DNA of 64,000 nucleotides, taken from JBMOGA01 sp049318625 (GTDB taxonomy: Bacteria > Pseudomonadota > Alphaproteobacteria > Rhizobiales > Hyphomicrobiaceae). A model generated the notes under the pieces. The model searched no databases, had not been told where the DNA came from, and saw only the letters and a program-made list of their open reading frames with translations. The stretch spans positions 1 to 64,000 of the forward strand of contig JBMOGA010000015.1 in assembly GCA_049318625.1 (NCBI GenBank), in the 5' to 3' direction. Positions 1 through 9,051 of the stretch are shown here, piece after piece; position 1 is the first letter of the stretch; each line of letters opens with the position of its first letter. A program made the translations under genes and the position numbers.

Positions 1-559
1 TGGAAATAGCCGGATTCGAAACTCAAGCTTGGCCTCGGATCAGGGGAGCAGGCCAGATTGGCACGCACGATCTCCCTCCGTGGTGCCACCCGAAGGCCTT
101 CACCCCGCTCGCTTCCGTTTGTCGTGGCTGCAGCTGAATCCCTTGGCTGTATACGCGCCGGCCCCTCGATCTCGTGTCGAGAGTGAAGGCGACCAGCCGG
201 CAGAGTCCCAACCCCGACGCATGTCGTGTCGGACCGCCCCGACCCGCGGCGATCGTTTTAGTTGTGCCCCTTTCCGTTGACCACTGGCGCCGTTGGTTAA
301 TGGTCCGGCGCCGGCCGCGCACTGGGGGATGTGTGGCAAGATTGTGACATCGCAGCCGCGCCCGACCGGATGCGCGATCGAGACGGCCGATGCATCCGGT
401 GAAGCGCGAAGGCCCGGGCCGCCACCGAGGTGGAACCGGCGCGCGCACAGCGTTGATGCAGATGCGCAAACATTGGGCGAATTGTGCCCATCTAACAGGC
501 TGTACAAATTCGATCTTCGGCCCAAGATGAATTCGAGTTTCGGACCGGGCGGAGGAAAC
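1..559. other. gene-free stretch upstream of glutaminase
   Basis: No reading frame here has both a convincing ribosome binding site and a recognisable product. The short frames are arginine- and proline-rich, as expected for noncoding frames in GC-rich DNA. The last part must hold the promoter of the glutaminase gene, but I see no clear operator or terminator. The window edge may cut a neighbouring gene's regulatory region. Confidence 0.5.
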
Positions 560-2527
560 ATGCTTCGGAGTCTGCTTGGAAAGCCGAGTGCCTTGTCGTT
601 CGGCTCCCGCGGGAGATTATCCGATATCGCCGAATCCTCGCTCTTGCATGACGATGAGATCGAGAAGCCATTGCTTCCGGAACGCCGCCAGCCGTTCGAA
701 GTGACGTTGCCGATCGATTCGTGGTTGCGCGAACTCTACGATGCCTTCGCGCATGATCATTCCGGAAGACTCCCCGACTACATTCCGGAATTGACCAAGG
801 CGAACCCGGACCATTTCGGCATCGCGATCGCGACCACCGACGGCCACGTCTATTCCGTCGGCAACAGCGCGCAAGCCTTTACGATCCAGTCGATATCGAA
901 GCCCTTCGTCTACGGCCTGGCGCTCGAAGATCATGGCATCGACCACATCCTGCAGAAAATCGGCGTCGAACCGACCGGCGAAGCGTTCAATTCCATCGTC
1001 ATGGACGAGATCAACAATCGTCCTTTCAATCCAATGGTGAATGCTGGCGCCATCGCCACCACATCGCTGATCGGCGGGTCGGGCGCCGAGGCTCGCTTTG
1101 CGCGCATCCAGGGCATGTTCGACCGCTATGCCGGACGCCCGTTGGCCATCGACGAGAGCGTATTCCAATCCGAGCGCGCCACGGGACATCGCAATCGCGC
1201 CATCGCCTACCTGCAACTCAATTCCCGGATGATCGAGGAGCCTGTCCTTGAGCATCTCGATCTCTATTTCCGGCAATGTTCCATTCTGGTCGGCGCCAGC
1301 GATCTGGCGATGATGGCCGCGACACTCGCCAACAACGGGATCAATCCGCGCACCAAAGAGGTTGCCATCGCGCCGCAGTACGTGAAGTCCGTGCTCAGCA
1401 TCATGGCGAGCTGCGGCATGTACGATTACTCGGGCGAATGGGTGTATCGCGTCGGCCTGCCGGCCAAGAGCGGGGTCGGCGGTGGCATCATCGCGGTCCT
1501 GCCCGGACAGTTCGGGATCGGCATCTACTCGCCGCTTCTCGACGCCAACGGCAACAGCCATCGGGGAATCGAGGTCTGCAAGCGGCTGTCGCAGCGTTTC
1601 CGGCTGCACGTCTTCGAGACGCATGCCGCGGCAGATAACATCGTGCGGCGCAGTTATCGCGGCGGGCTGGTCGCGTCGAAGCGGCGTCGCCCGTCGCACG
1701 AGGTGCGAAAGCTGGATGCCGAGGGCGCGCGGATCCTGGTCTACGAACTGCAAGGCGATTTCTACTTTGCCACCGCCGAGCAACTGCTGCGGCAGATGGC
1801 GGCCAATCTCACGGGCGTCTCGTACATCCTGCTCGACGGAGCGCGGATCCTGCGCGCCGATGGCAGCGCCTTGATGCTGGTACGCGAGATGGCGCAGTCG
1901 CTGGCGCGGACCGGGCGGGAATTGATGCTCGCCGGCTTCAACGCGACCATCGTCGCCGACTGGAACCGCTTGCTGCAGCCGACTGAACAACCCTTGCGCA
2001 CGTTCGACAGCATCGATCTCGCCCTTGAGTGTTGCGAGAACGCGATCCTGGCCGAGGGTTCAGGCGGCTCCACTGGCGCGGCCCCGGTGCTTGCGCTCGC
2101 CGACATGGACATCCTGCGTGCGGTCGACGCTGCCGGCATCGGCCGTCTCGCCCGCTACATCGAGCAGGCGACCTATACGGCCGGCGCCTACATCATCCGC
2201 GAGGGCGATCGGGCGGACCGCCTGTTCATGCTGGCCGCGGGTAGCGCCACGGTGAAGATCCATCTCGAGGACGGCAAGCGGAGCGCCCGAATGGCGGCCT
2301 TCGGCCCCGGCGTGGCCTTCGGCGAGTTCGCATTCTTCGACGGCGGCACGCGCACCGCCGATGTGATCGCCGAGACCGATGCGTCCTGCTTCATCCTGAC
2401 GTTCGATCAGTTGAAACGTCTGGAGGTGGAGGATCCCGCCCTCCACAGCCATATCCTGCTCGCCTTGGGTCGGTTGCTGTCCGACCGCTTGCGCCGCGTC
2501 ACCGCCGAGGTCCGCGCGCTGGCATAG
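560..2527 (+). CDS. glsA: glutaminase A fused to STAS and cNMP-binding domains
   Basis: Serine-dependent glutaminase (glutamine to glutamate plus ammonia) with two C-terminal regulatory domains. The N-terminal 330 or so residues are the glutaminase domain, with the SxxK catalytic motif in QSISKPF (Ser111, Lys114). A STAS-like domain follows at about residues 390-500, then a cyclic-nucleotide-binding domain at about 515-645 with the typical GxxFGE pattern (GVAFGEFAFFDGG). I start at ATG 560 because GGAGGA lies just upstream; an upstream TTG at 293 is open but has no ribosome site and adds low-complexity sequence. This gives 655 residues, about twice a single-domain glutaminase. The fusion is known in this family. 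The inference is that activity or localisation responds to cAMP or a similar ligand. It stands alone, outside the photosynthesis cluster. Confidence 0.9.
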   Translation: MLRSLLGKPSALSFGSRGRLSDIAESSLLHDDEIEKPLLPERRQPFEVTLPIDSWLRELYDAFAHDHSGRLPDYIPELTKANPDHFGIAIATTDGHVYSVGNSAQAFTIQSISKPFVYGLALEDHGIDHILQKIGVEPTGEAFNSIVMDEINNRPFNPMVNAGAIATTSLIGGSGAEARFARIQGMFDRYAGRPLAIDESVFQSERATGHRNRAIAYLQLNSRMIEEPVLEHLDLYFRQCSILVGASDLAMMAATLANNGINPRTKEVAIAPQYVKSVLSIMASCGMYDYSGEWVYRVGLPAKSGVGGGIIAVLPGQFGIGIYSPLLDANGNSHRGIEVCKRLSQRFRLHVFETHAAADNIVRRSYRGGLVASKRRRPSHEVRKLDAEGARILVYELQGDFYFATAEQLLRQMAANLTGVSYILLDGARILRADGSALMLVREMAQSLARTGRELMLAGFNATIVADWNRLLQPTEQPLRTFDSIDLALECCENAILAEGSGGSTGAAPVLALADMDILRAVDAAGIGRLARYIEQATYTAGAYIIREGDRADRLFMLAAGSATVKIHLEDGKRSARMAAFGPGVAFGEFAFFDGGTRTADVIAETDASCFILTFDQLKRLEVEDPALHSHILLALGRLLSDRLRRVTAEVRALA

Positions 2528-2661
2528 CGCGCCTTTCCGAGACCCATGGCTTCAGCTGGCGGTTGACAGCTATCCCTCTACGACAAGGCCGGGGGATCGC
2601 CGGGGCGCGTTTTCCGTGCTTTGATGGCGCAGAAATAGAAGAAACACAGGAGGAAACGGCC

Positions 2662-3438
2662 ATGCAACAGAAAGTGGACACCAGCCTCAGATCCGCCATC
2701 ACGGACGTGGAGTGGCAGGCGCGCGTCGACCTTGCCGCGGCCCACCGCATGTGCGTCATGCACGGGCTGCAGGAAGGTATCTTCAACCATCTCACGTATA
2801 CCGTGCCCGGCAAGTCGGATCGCTACTATCAGGTCCCGTTCGGCCTGCACTGGTCCGAGGTGCAAGCCTCGTCGTTCATGGAGGTCGGCTGGGACGGCAA
2901 GGTCTTGCGCGGCGAGGGCGAGGTCGAACAGTCCTGCTATGCCATTCACGCCCCGATTCATCGGCTGGTTCCGCGCGCGAAGGCGGTCTTCCACACGCAC
3001 ATGCCGTTCGCCAGTGCGCTCACCCGCCTCGAAGACCCGAAGCTCAAGCCGATCGGCCAGACCGAGGTCATCATGATGCGGAGGACCGGCTACGACATGG
3101 ACTACACCGGCCCCGCCTTCGATCCCGAGGAAGGCGAGCGCCTGGCCGAGATCATCGGCGATCACAAGGTGCTGTTCATGGGCAACCACGGTATCGCCAC
3201 GGTGGCCGAGACGATCGCCGAGGCCTTCGATCTTCTGTACTACACGGAGCGCGCGGCACAGGTGCAGATCTATGCCATGTGGACCGGCCAGAAGCTGCTG
3301 GCGATGCCGCAAAACATCGTCGACAAGACCATGAAGAGCGGCGCCAATCAGCAACTCCTGCACGGCAAACCGTACGATTATCATTTCCGTGCCTTGAAGC
3401 GGATCCTCGACCGCAAGGAGCCGGACTACAAGGATTGA
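2662..3438 (+). CDS. class II aldolase/adducin family protein
   Basis: A 258-residue protein of the class II aldolase/adducin fold, which uses a divalent metal for retro-aldol cleavage or epimerisation of sugar phosphates. Metal-binding histidines are visible in VFHTHMPF and the downstream GNHG. The start at ATG 2662 follows AGGAGG; the frame is open further upstream without a ribosome site. It is followed after a hairpin terminator by a ThDP-dependent enzyme on the same strand. Substrate is unknown; many members lack aldolase activity, so the name is structural only. Confidence 0.8.
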   Translation: MQQKVDTSLRSAITDVEWQARVDLAAAHRMCVMHGLQEGIFNHLTYTVPGKSDRYYQVPFGLHWSEVQASSFMEVGWDGKVLRGEGEVEQSCYAIHAPIHRLVPRAKAVFHTHMPFASALTRLEDPKLKPIGQTEVIMMRRTGYDMDYTGPAFDPEEGERLAEIIGDHKVLFMGNHGIATVAETIAEAFDLLYYTERAAQVQIYAMWTGQKLLAMPQNIVDKTMKSGANQQLLHGKPYDYHFRALKRILDRKEPDYKD

Positions 3439-3467
3439 CGCTTCGACCAGTGACCGGCGGGTCCCGG

Positions 3468-3493
3468 AGCCGCCCCTGCCAGGGGCGGCTTTG
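3468..3493 (+). terminator. rho-independent terminator after class II aldolase
   Basis: Ten-base-pair perfect stem (AGCCGCCCCT / AGGGGCGGCT, arms 3468-3477 and 3481-3490) with a three-base loop, followed by TTTG. It sits 30 bases after the aldolase stop codon and separates it from the ThDP enzyme. Confidence 0.75.
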
Positions 3494-3564
3494 TCGTGTG
3501 CGCCGTGTCCGCCATGGAATGCGGTTGACGGCGATCGTGGCCGCCCATCCGAGGGAGCAGGGGA

Positions 3565-5190
3565 ATGACGGTCGGAGACTTCATTGTCGAAACGCTGGTG
3601 GCCCACGGGATCGACCGGATCTTCTGCGTTCCGGGCGAAAGCTATCTCGGGCTGCTCGACGCGCTCCACGGGCGGCGGGAGATCGACACCGTGGTCTGCC
3701 GGCACGAGGGCGGCGCCGGCTTCATGGCGCTCGCGGATGCGCGGCTGACCGGGCGTCCGGGGATCGTGTGCGTCAGCCGCGGACCCGGCGCCTCCAATGC
3801 CGCGATTGCGGTTCATACCGCCCAGCAGGACGCGGTTCCGCTGATCGTGATCGTCGGCCAGGTCGGCGCCCGCGACGTGCGCCGGGATTCGTTCCAGGAG
3901 ATCGACTACGGTCACATGTTCGGCGCCATCGCCAAGTGGACGGCCGAGGTCGTCGACCCCGCGCGCATGCCGGAAACGCTGTTGCGGGCCATGCAGGTGG
4001 CGACCACGGGCACGCCCGGCCCGGTGGTCGTTGCCGTCCCCGAGGACGTGCTGACCGCGCCCTTGCAGGCGGAGCACGTCCAGCCGCAGGCCCCTATGAG
4101 CGCCGCGCCCGATCCGCGCGGGCTCGAAACGCTGCGGGCCGCCATCGCCCGCGCGGACCGGCCGCTGGTGATCGCGGGCAGCCAGATCGAGAGGCCGGAC
4201 GCGCGCGAAAAACTGCTCGCGTTCCTCGAGGTCTGGAACCTGCCGTCCGTGGTCTCGTTCCGCCGCCAGGATCTCCTGCCCAACGGCCATAGGCTCTATG
4301 CCGGAGACATGGGGCTCGCCAACCCCGAGCCGCAGATGGCGGTGCTGCGAGATTGCGACCTGCTCATCGTCCTCGGCGCCCGGTTGAGCGACATCACCAC
4401 GCAAGGCTACGTGTTTCCGCGGCTCGTGCGCCCCGCCCAGATGCTGGTGCACGTGCACGCCGATCCCGCGGCGCTCGGCACACACTTCGCCTGCGACCTC
4501 GCGATGGCCTGCAGCCCGGTGGCAATGATGGACGCCATCGGCGCCCCGCCGGCACGGCTGCCCGATCGACGGGGCTGGATCGAGCGGTTGGCGGCAGAGC
4601 GCAGAAAGATCACCGCGGTCCGCTCGCCGAAAGTGTCCGACGGCGTGCCGTTCGAGCTGGTGGTCGATACGATCGGCCGGCACCTGCCGCCGGACGGCAT
4701 CATCACGCTCGATGCCGGATCGTTCGCCGCGCCGGCCTACCGGATTGTCCGCTTCACGCCGCCGCAGCGCCTGCTCGCTCCGATCTCCGGCGCCATGGGG
4801 TTCGGTGTCCCTGCCGCCGTGGCCGCTGCACTGCGTGAGCCGCGCCGCACCGTCGTCAGTCTCGTCGGCGACGGCGGATTCCTCATGACCGGCGGCGAGC
4901 TGGCGCTGGCCATCGAGCGCAACTTGCCCATCAAGCTGTTTCTGGCCGAGAATAGATCGTATGGCTCGATCCGCATTCATCAGGAGCGGGATTATCCGGG
5001 CCGTGTCGTCGGCACCAGCTTCGCGAATCCCGATTTCGCGCTGATGGGCCAGGCCTATGGCGGCGCGGTGACGCGCATCGAAACACCGGCCGACGTGCAC
5101 CGGATACCGGCTCTGCTGGCGGCGCCTGGTCTCCAGTTCGTCGTGGTCGAGACCAGTCTCCAGGCCGTGCTGCCCGCCTCTCGGACCTAG
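3565..5190 (+). CDS. thiamine diphosphate-dependent enzyme, acetolactate synthase-like
   Basis: A 541-residue enzyme with the three-domain layout of the acetolactate synthase/decarboxylase superfamily. The N-terminal Pyr domain carries the catalytic glutamate in CRHEGG (about residue 50), the middle domain is about 195-330, and the C-terminal PP domain has the ThDP/Mg motif starting GDGGFLMTGGEL. The start ATG 3565 follows GGGAGCAGGGG. It lacks an adjacent ilvN-type regulatory subunit gene, so biosynthetic acetolactate synthase is less likely than a carboligase or 2-oxo acid decarboxylase role. Substrate cannot be read from the sequence. Confidence 0.8.
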   Translation: MTVGDFIVETLVAHGIDRIFCVPGESYLGLLDALHGRREIDTVVCRHEGGAGFMALADARLTGRPGIVCVSRGPGASNAAIAVHTAQQDAVPLIVIVGQVGARDVRRDSFQEIDYGHMFGAIAKWTAEVVDPARMPETLLRAMQVATTGTPGPVVVAVPEDVLTAPLQAEHVQPQAPMSAAPDPRGLETLRAAIARADRPLVIAGSQIERPDAREKLLAFLEVWNLPSVVSFRRQDLLPNGHRLYAGDMGLANPEPQMAVLRDCDLLIVLGARLSDITTQGYVFPRLVRPAQMLVHVHADPAALGTHFACDLAMACSPVAMMDAIGAPPARLPDRRGWIERLAAERRKITAVRSPKVSDGVPFELVVDTIGRHLPPDGIITLDAGSFAAPAYRIVRFTPPQRLLAPISGAMGFGVPAAVAAALREPRRTVVSLVGDGGFLMTGGELALAIERNLPIKLFLAENRSYGSIRIHQERDYPGRVVGTSFANPDFALMGQAYGGAVTRIETPADVHRIPALLAAPGLQFVVVETSLQAVLPASRT

Positions 5191-5282
5191 TCCGCAACTC
5201 GCCGGGCGATGGTCCCAGCACGGCGCTCGCCGACCGGATCATCGAACGAGAATCGACGGTACGTCCGGGCGCGCGACCCCTG

Positions 5283-6218
5283 TCAGCCGGGGCCGGAAGC
5301 ACTCGGGGTAGCTGTGCCCACCGGATATGGCGGCTCCGGGAGTTGGCCCCGGGGATCGGCCATGGCAGGGTCCTTGAGCCAGGTCAGCACGTCGAGGTAG
5401 CCCTTCGAGATCCAGAAGTGGCCCTCGCCGTGCAGCAGGGTCAGCACGGCCCCCGGCACGTCGGTTTCGAGGCGGGCGGCCGCCGCCTGTGGCACGTTGC
5501 GGTCGTCCGTGCCGTACCAGATCCGGGTCGGCGCCGTGATGTCTCCGAGGTCAAAATCCCACGGCCGGCTGAACAGCGTCAGATCCAGCACGCCGCCGCG
5601 CGCACCGATCGCGAGCCCTTCGCGGAACATCCGGGCCAGCTCGGCCTGGACGGTCGGCGTGCGCATCAACACGCGGTCCGTCCGCACACTGCCGAGCGAG
5701 GCGAGCGCGATGGCGCTGCGGGGCGCTATGAACAGAAGCCGGCGATAGAAGCGGAAAATGGCGGTCGCCAGTCCCGGGATGTGCGGCAGCGTCCGGAAGC
5801 AGAAATTGTGGAACAGCCGCATCTCGTCCGGCGACAGCAGATGCGTGGGGCCGAGCGGGCTGACCAGCGCCAGCCGGAGCACACGATCGCCGAGTCGCGC
5901 CGCCGTCGCGCAGGCATAGGGCGCGCCGCCCGAGATCCCGATTACGGCGAATCGCGCAATGCCGAGACGATCGGCGACTGTAGCGATGTCCTCGGCGAAC
6001 CCCGTCAGCGTCGGGCGCGGATGCAGATCCGTGCGTCCATAGCCCCAGCGATCGATGCTGATGAGGTTGAGGCCGAGGGCGGCGGCCTGGTCGTGCGCGG
6101 TCTCGTATTTGAGGCGTGACCCGGGCGTCCCGTGCAGGGCGATGACGGGCACGCCGTCTGGGGCGCCGTACGTGGCGAAGCAGAGGCGCCGTCCGCCTTC
6201 GAGTTCGATGACGTTCAT
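5283..6218 (-). CDS. alpha/beta hydrolase
   Basis: Alpha/beta-hydrolase fold protein of 311 residues. The oxyanion region HGTPGSRL, the nucleophile elbow GISGGA and a C-terminal histidine in LLHGEGHFW form the expected triad setting. The chosen ATG at 6218 matches the start of the conserved domain, but no clear ribosome site precedes it; a GTG at 6239 adds seven residues and is an alternative. It lies downstream of the GSH-hydroquinone reductase gene on the same strand, 162 bases away, and may be a distal member of that operon. Substrate unknown. Confidence 0.75.
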   Translation of the reverse strand: MNVIELEGGRRLCFATYGAPDGVPVIALHGTPGSRLKYETAHDQAAALGLNLISIDRWGYGRTDLHPRPTLTGFAEDIATVADRLGIARFAVIGISGGAPYACATAARLGDRVLRLALVSPLGPTHLLSPDEMRLFHNFCFRTLPHIPGLATAIFRFYRRLLFIAPRSAIALASLGSVRTDRVLMRTPTVQAELARMFREGLAIGARGGVLDLTLFSRPWDFDLGDITAPTRIWYGTDDRNVPQAAAARLETDVPGAVLTLLHGEGHFWISKGYLDVLTWLKDPAMADPRGQLPEPPYPVGTATPSASGPG

Positions 6219-6380
6219 GGGGAGGTGTCCGTGCAACACGTCCAGGAGCAGCCGCAGGCGCGGGATGGCCCGGATCGATTGAGGTCGGACTGAGACACGG
6301 GCGAGATGACAGAGATATGACGCCGCCGCGGCGCATGCCGCGCGTTTCGCGGTCGCGCCGTTGCCCTCGCAACCGCGGGC

Positions 6381-7343
6381 TCAGAGCCGGGCCAACGCAC
6401 CCGCCAGTGCGGGCCCGAGCGGCACGATGCCATTCGGAATGAGCGCCTTGATCGAATAGTACCCCTGCTTGATGTGATCGACGTTGACCGTTTCACGGAT
6501 GCCGGGGACGGCCAGCATCCGGTCGAGATAGGCGCAGAGTGCGGGATAGTCGGCGATCCGTCTCAGATTGCACTTGAACAGTCCGTGGTAGGCCAGATCG
6601 AACCGCACCAGCGTCACGAACAGGCGGATGTCGGCTTCGGTGAGCCGGCCGCCGACGAGGAAATCACGCGCCGACAGATGGGCTTCCAGAGTGTCGAGCA
6701 TGGCGAAGACGTCGCGGACGGCCTCCTCGTAGGCGGCCTGCGTCGTCGCAAAACCGGCGCGATAGACGCCGTTGTTGAGGCTCGGATAGAGGCGCTCGTT
6801 CCAGGCGTCGATCTCGCCGCTGAGCGCCGCCGGATAGAGCACGACCGACGGATCGGCGAGTTGGCCGAAGCCTGTATCCAGCATGCGCACGATATCGGCC
6901 GACTCGTTGTTGACGATCGTGCCGTTCGCCTTGTCCCAAAGCACGGGCACCGTCGCACGGCCGGTGTAGTGCGGGTCGGCGCTCGTATAGATCTCGTGCA
7001 TGAAGGCGGCGCCGTTCACTTCGTCGCGCGTCGATCCCGGTTCGTCGCCGAACCGCCATCCCTGGTCGGACAGCCGGGGGACGACGACCGACACGCCGAT
7101 GACCGGCTCGAGCCGCTTGAGTTTGCGGGCGATCAGCGTGCGGCACGCCCAAGGGCAGATCAGCGCCACGTAGAGATGGTAGCGCCCGGCCTCCGCCGCG
7201 AACCCGCCCCGGCCAGTGGGGCCGGGGCGGCCGTCGGGCGTGACCCAGTTGCGAAAGCTCGACGTCTGCCGTACGAACCCGCCGGCCGTGTCGGTCGCCT
7301 GCACCGGATGCCAGTCCGACGTCCATTTTCCGTTGACCAGCAT
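6381..7343 (-). CDS. glutathionyl-hydroquinone reductase (GST superfamily)
   Basis: A 320-residue Xi-class glutathione transferase that reduces glutathionyl-hydroquinones to free hydroquinones (YqjG/PcpF/ECM4 family). The family's active-site CPWA motif is present as ICPWACRT, with Cys in place of the more common His after it. The thioredoxin-like domain continues through VPVLWDK and NNESADI, then an all-helical GST C-terminal domain. Start ATG 7343 follows GGGAG; the upstream extension is the shadow of the preceding gene. It is the last clear member of the doxX-VOC-FMN reductase operon, 19 bases after the reductase stop, which supports a quinone detoxification role. Confidence 0.85.
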   Translation of the reverse strand: MLVNGKWTSDWHPVQATDTAGGFVRQTSSFRNWVTPDGRPGPTGRGGFAAEAGRYHLYVALICPWACRTLIARKLKRLEPVIGVSVVVPRLSDQGWRFGDEPGSTRDEVNGAAFMHEIYTSADPHYTGRATVPVLWDKANGTIVNNESADIVRMLDTGFGQLADPSVVLYPAALSGEIDAWNERLYPSLNNGVYRAGFATTQAAYEEAVRDVFAMLDTLEAHLSARDFLVGGRLTEADIRLFVTLVRFDLAYHGLFKCNLRRIADYPALCAYLDRMLAVPGIRETVNVDHIKQGYYSIKALIPNGIVPLGPALAGALARL

Positions 7344-7362
7344 GCCGGTGCCCGCTCCCGAA

Positions 7363-7914
7363 TTAGCCCGCGTGCCGTGCGACCCATGCCACGTAGCGGT
7401 CCATCCAGCCCTGCAGGAACGGGCGGCTCGCGGCGCCGATGCTGCCATCGGCATCGAACAACCCCTCCTTGGCCTGGATGAAGGCTTCCGGCTGGCCCAT
7501 CGTCGGGACGTCGAGGAAGGCCAGGACATTGCGAAGGTGCTGCTGGGCGAGTGCCGTGCCGATGGCGCCGACCGAGCAGCCGATCACGCCGGCGGGCTTA
7601 CCCGCCCATGCGCTCTGCCCATAGGGCCGGGATCCGTGGTCGATGGCGTTCTTCAGGACGCCCGGGATCGAGCGGTTGTACTCGGGCGTGACGAACAACA
7701 GCCCGTTTGCCGCCGCAATGTCGGCCTTGAGCCGCTTCACGGCCGGTGCCTGTCCGCCGTCCTCGTCCTGATTGTAGAGCGGCAGGTCGCCGATCTCGAC
7801 GCGATGAAACGACATGTGCGCCGGGGCCAGTTTGGTCAGCGCTACGGCCAGTTTGGCGTTGAACGAGTCTTTGCGCAGGCTGCCGACGATGACGGCGATC
7901 TTGGAAGGGCTCAT
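7363..7914 (-). CDS. NAD(P)H-dependent FMN reductase / quinone reductase
   Basis: A 183-residue flavodoxin-like reductase of the NADPH-dependent FMN reductase family (ChrR/YieF-like). It shows the FMN phosphate loop GSLRKDSFNAKL near the N-terminus and the isoalloxazine-contacting segment FVTPEYNRSIPGVLKNAID, the family signature. Start ATG 7914 follows CAGGAGAA. Such enzymes carry out two-electron reduction of quinones or chromate, which avoids semiquinone radicals. The VOC dioxygenase-like gene upstream and glutathionyl-hydroquinone reductase downstream fit quinone handling. Confidence 0.85.
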   Translation of the reverse strand: MSPSKIAVIVGSLRKDSFNAKLAVALTKLAPAHMSFHRVEIGDLPLYNQDEDGGQAPAVKRLKADIAAANGLLFVTPEYNRSIPGVLKNAIDHGSRPYGQSAWAGKPAGVIGCSVGAIGTALAQQHLRNVLAFLDVPTMGQPEAFIQAKEGLFDADGSIGAASRPFLQGWMDRYVAWVARHAG

Positions 7915-7948
7915 GGTGTTCTCCTGTTGGGTCGATCGTGTTGGCGCG

Positions 7949-8479
7949 CTACGCGGCGTCGCGCAGCAGGGCTTCGAGGTCGAGTGGCCGGCTGTCCATC
8001 GCGAGTTGGCCGTTCGCGCCGCGCGGCCAATCCTTCTCGTCGCGGTCCCGGTATAGTTCGACACCGTTGCCGTCGGGGTCGCGCAGATACAGTGCCTCGC
8101 TGACACCGTGATCGCTGGCGCCGTCGAGCGGCACCCGCGCCGCCACCAGACGCTTCAGGGCGTCGGCGAGCTGGGCGCGGTCCGGATAAAGGATGGCCAC
8201 ATGGTAGAGCCCGGTGGTACCGAGGGGCGGCGGCGACCCGCCCTTGCTTTCCCAGGTGTTGAGACCGAGGTGATGGTGGTAGCCGCCGGCGGCCAGGAAG
8301 GCCGCCTGGTTGCCATAACGCTGCTTCAAATCGAAGCCGAGCACGCCGCAATAGAACGCCAGCGCGCGATCGAGATCGGCGACCTTGAGGTGGACGTGAC
8401 CGATGCGCGTCCCGGGGTGGATCGGCCGCGGAGTCAACTCCGGCTCGATCCGCGGAAGGTTCAGAGCGTCTCCAGACAT
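7949..8479 (-). CDS. VOC family protein (CatE-like ring-cleaving dioxygenase)
   Basis: A 176-residue vicinal-oxygen-chelate protein with paired beta-alpha-beta modules. Candidate metal ligands are His in HVHLKVADLDRALAFY, His in GLYHVAILYP and Glu in DPDGNGVELYRD, matching the catechol-2,3-dioxygenase (CatE) pattern. Start ATG 8479 follows CGAGGTGG; an adjacent ATG at 8482 is too close to that site. It lies within the operon transcribed away from the LysR gene. Ring cleavage of a hydroquinone or catechol is the likely reaction, by analogy with MhqA/MhqO-type enzymes; this is inference. Confidence 0.8.
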   Translation of the reverse strand: MSGDALNLPRIEPELTPRPIHPGTRIGHVHLKVADLDRALAFYCGVLGFDLKQRYGNQAAFLAAGGYHHHLGLNTWESKGGSPPPLGTTGLYHVAILYPDRAQLADALKRLVAARVPLDGASDHGVSEALYLRDPDGNGVELYRDRDEKDWPRGANGQLAMDSRPLDLEALLRDAA

Positions 8480-8519
8480 CATCCACCTCGTGGTTCGATT
8501 TTCTGACCTCGCTACCCGC

Positions 8520-8945
8520 TCAGTGCGCGGTGGCGACCCGGTTCGCGGAGAGCGTGGGACGCCAAGCATAGGCCCCATCCCCGAGCAGCGCCTGCACGAG
8601 CAGCGTCGCGGTCAAGAAGGCGGGAAACTCCCAACCGCCACCCTTGGCCGTGAACAGCCAGCCGTTGCCGGCATGCTGCAACGTCGCGCCGATCAGGATG
8701 GGTACGAGCAGAAGGGCGATCGGGCGCGTCCACAGGCCGAGGATCAAGGCGATACCGCCACCGATTTCACCGGCCATCACAAGGTAGGCGAAGAATCCAG
8801 GGTAGCCGATGCTCTGGAAGTAGCCGACGGTCCCGGCGACCCCGAAAGTGAGGACCTTGAGCAGCAGACCGTGGGCGATCAGCAGGGTGCCGAGGCTCGT
8901 CCGGAGCAGCAGGGCGGCGTAGGGGGCAGTGCGCGTGTCGATCAT
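8520..8945 (-). CDS. DoxX family membrane protein
   Basis: A 141-residue inner-membrane protein with four hydrophobic segments (about residues 12-32, 45-70, 72-92 and 100-125) and the DoxX family pattern (FQSIGYPGFFAYLVMAGEIGG). ATG 8945 is preceded by GGAG; ATG 8957 is a possible earlier start. DoxX proteins are often encoded beside quinone or thiol-stress enzymes. This one is the first gene of an operon facing away from a LysR regulator. Confidence 0.85.
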   Translation of the reverse strand: MIDTRTAPYAALLLRTSLGTLLIAHGLLLKVLTFGVAGTVGYFQSIGYPGFFAYLVMAGEIGGGIALILGLWTRPIALLLVPILIGATLQHAGNGWLFTAKGGGWEFPAFLTATLLVQALLGDGAYAWRPTLSANRVATAH

Positions 8946-9024
8946 GGAAATCTCCATTGGTTGGACGCCCCCCTTTGTGCAGCCAAGCGCATCTTGTGAT
9001 AATCCGGGCATATAGAATATTATT

Positions 9025-9041
9025 TCACACCCGCAGTGTGA
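9025..9041. promoter_or_regulatory. probable LysR operator
   Basis: Perfect inverted repeat TCACAC-N5-GTGTGA directly upstream of the lysR start (9052) and in the divergent lysR-doxX intergenic region, flanked by an AT-rich stretch (9010-9024). Dyads of this size are typical LysR-type binding sites. Overlap with the lysR ribosome site region suggests autoregulation. Confidence 0.6.
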
Positions 9042-9051
9042 GGAATGGCGA

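Noticed and set aside
29..280. 83-codon plus-strand frame near the left edge
   Set aside because: No ribosome site and a proline/arginine/serine-rich product without any recognised feature.
2578..5100. 840-codon open frame on the minus strand
   Set aside because: It lies exactly antisense to the class II aldolase and ThDP enzyme genes, is rich in Arg/His/Asp, and has no recognisable domain. Long antisense frames are expected in GC-rich DNA.
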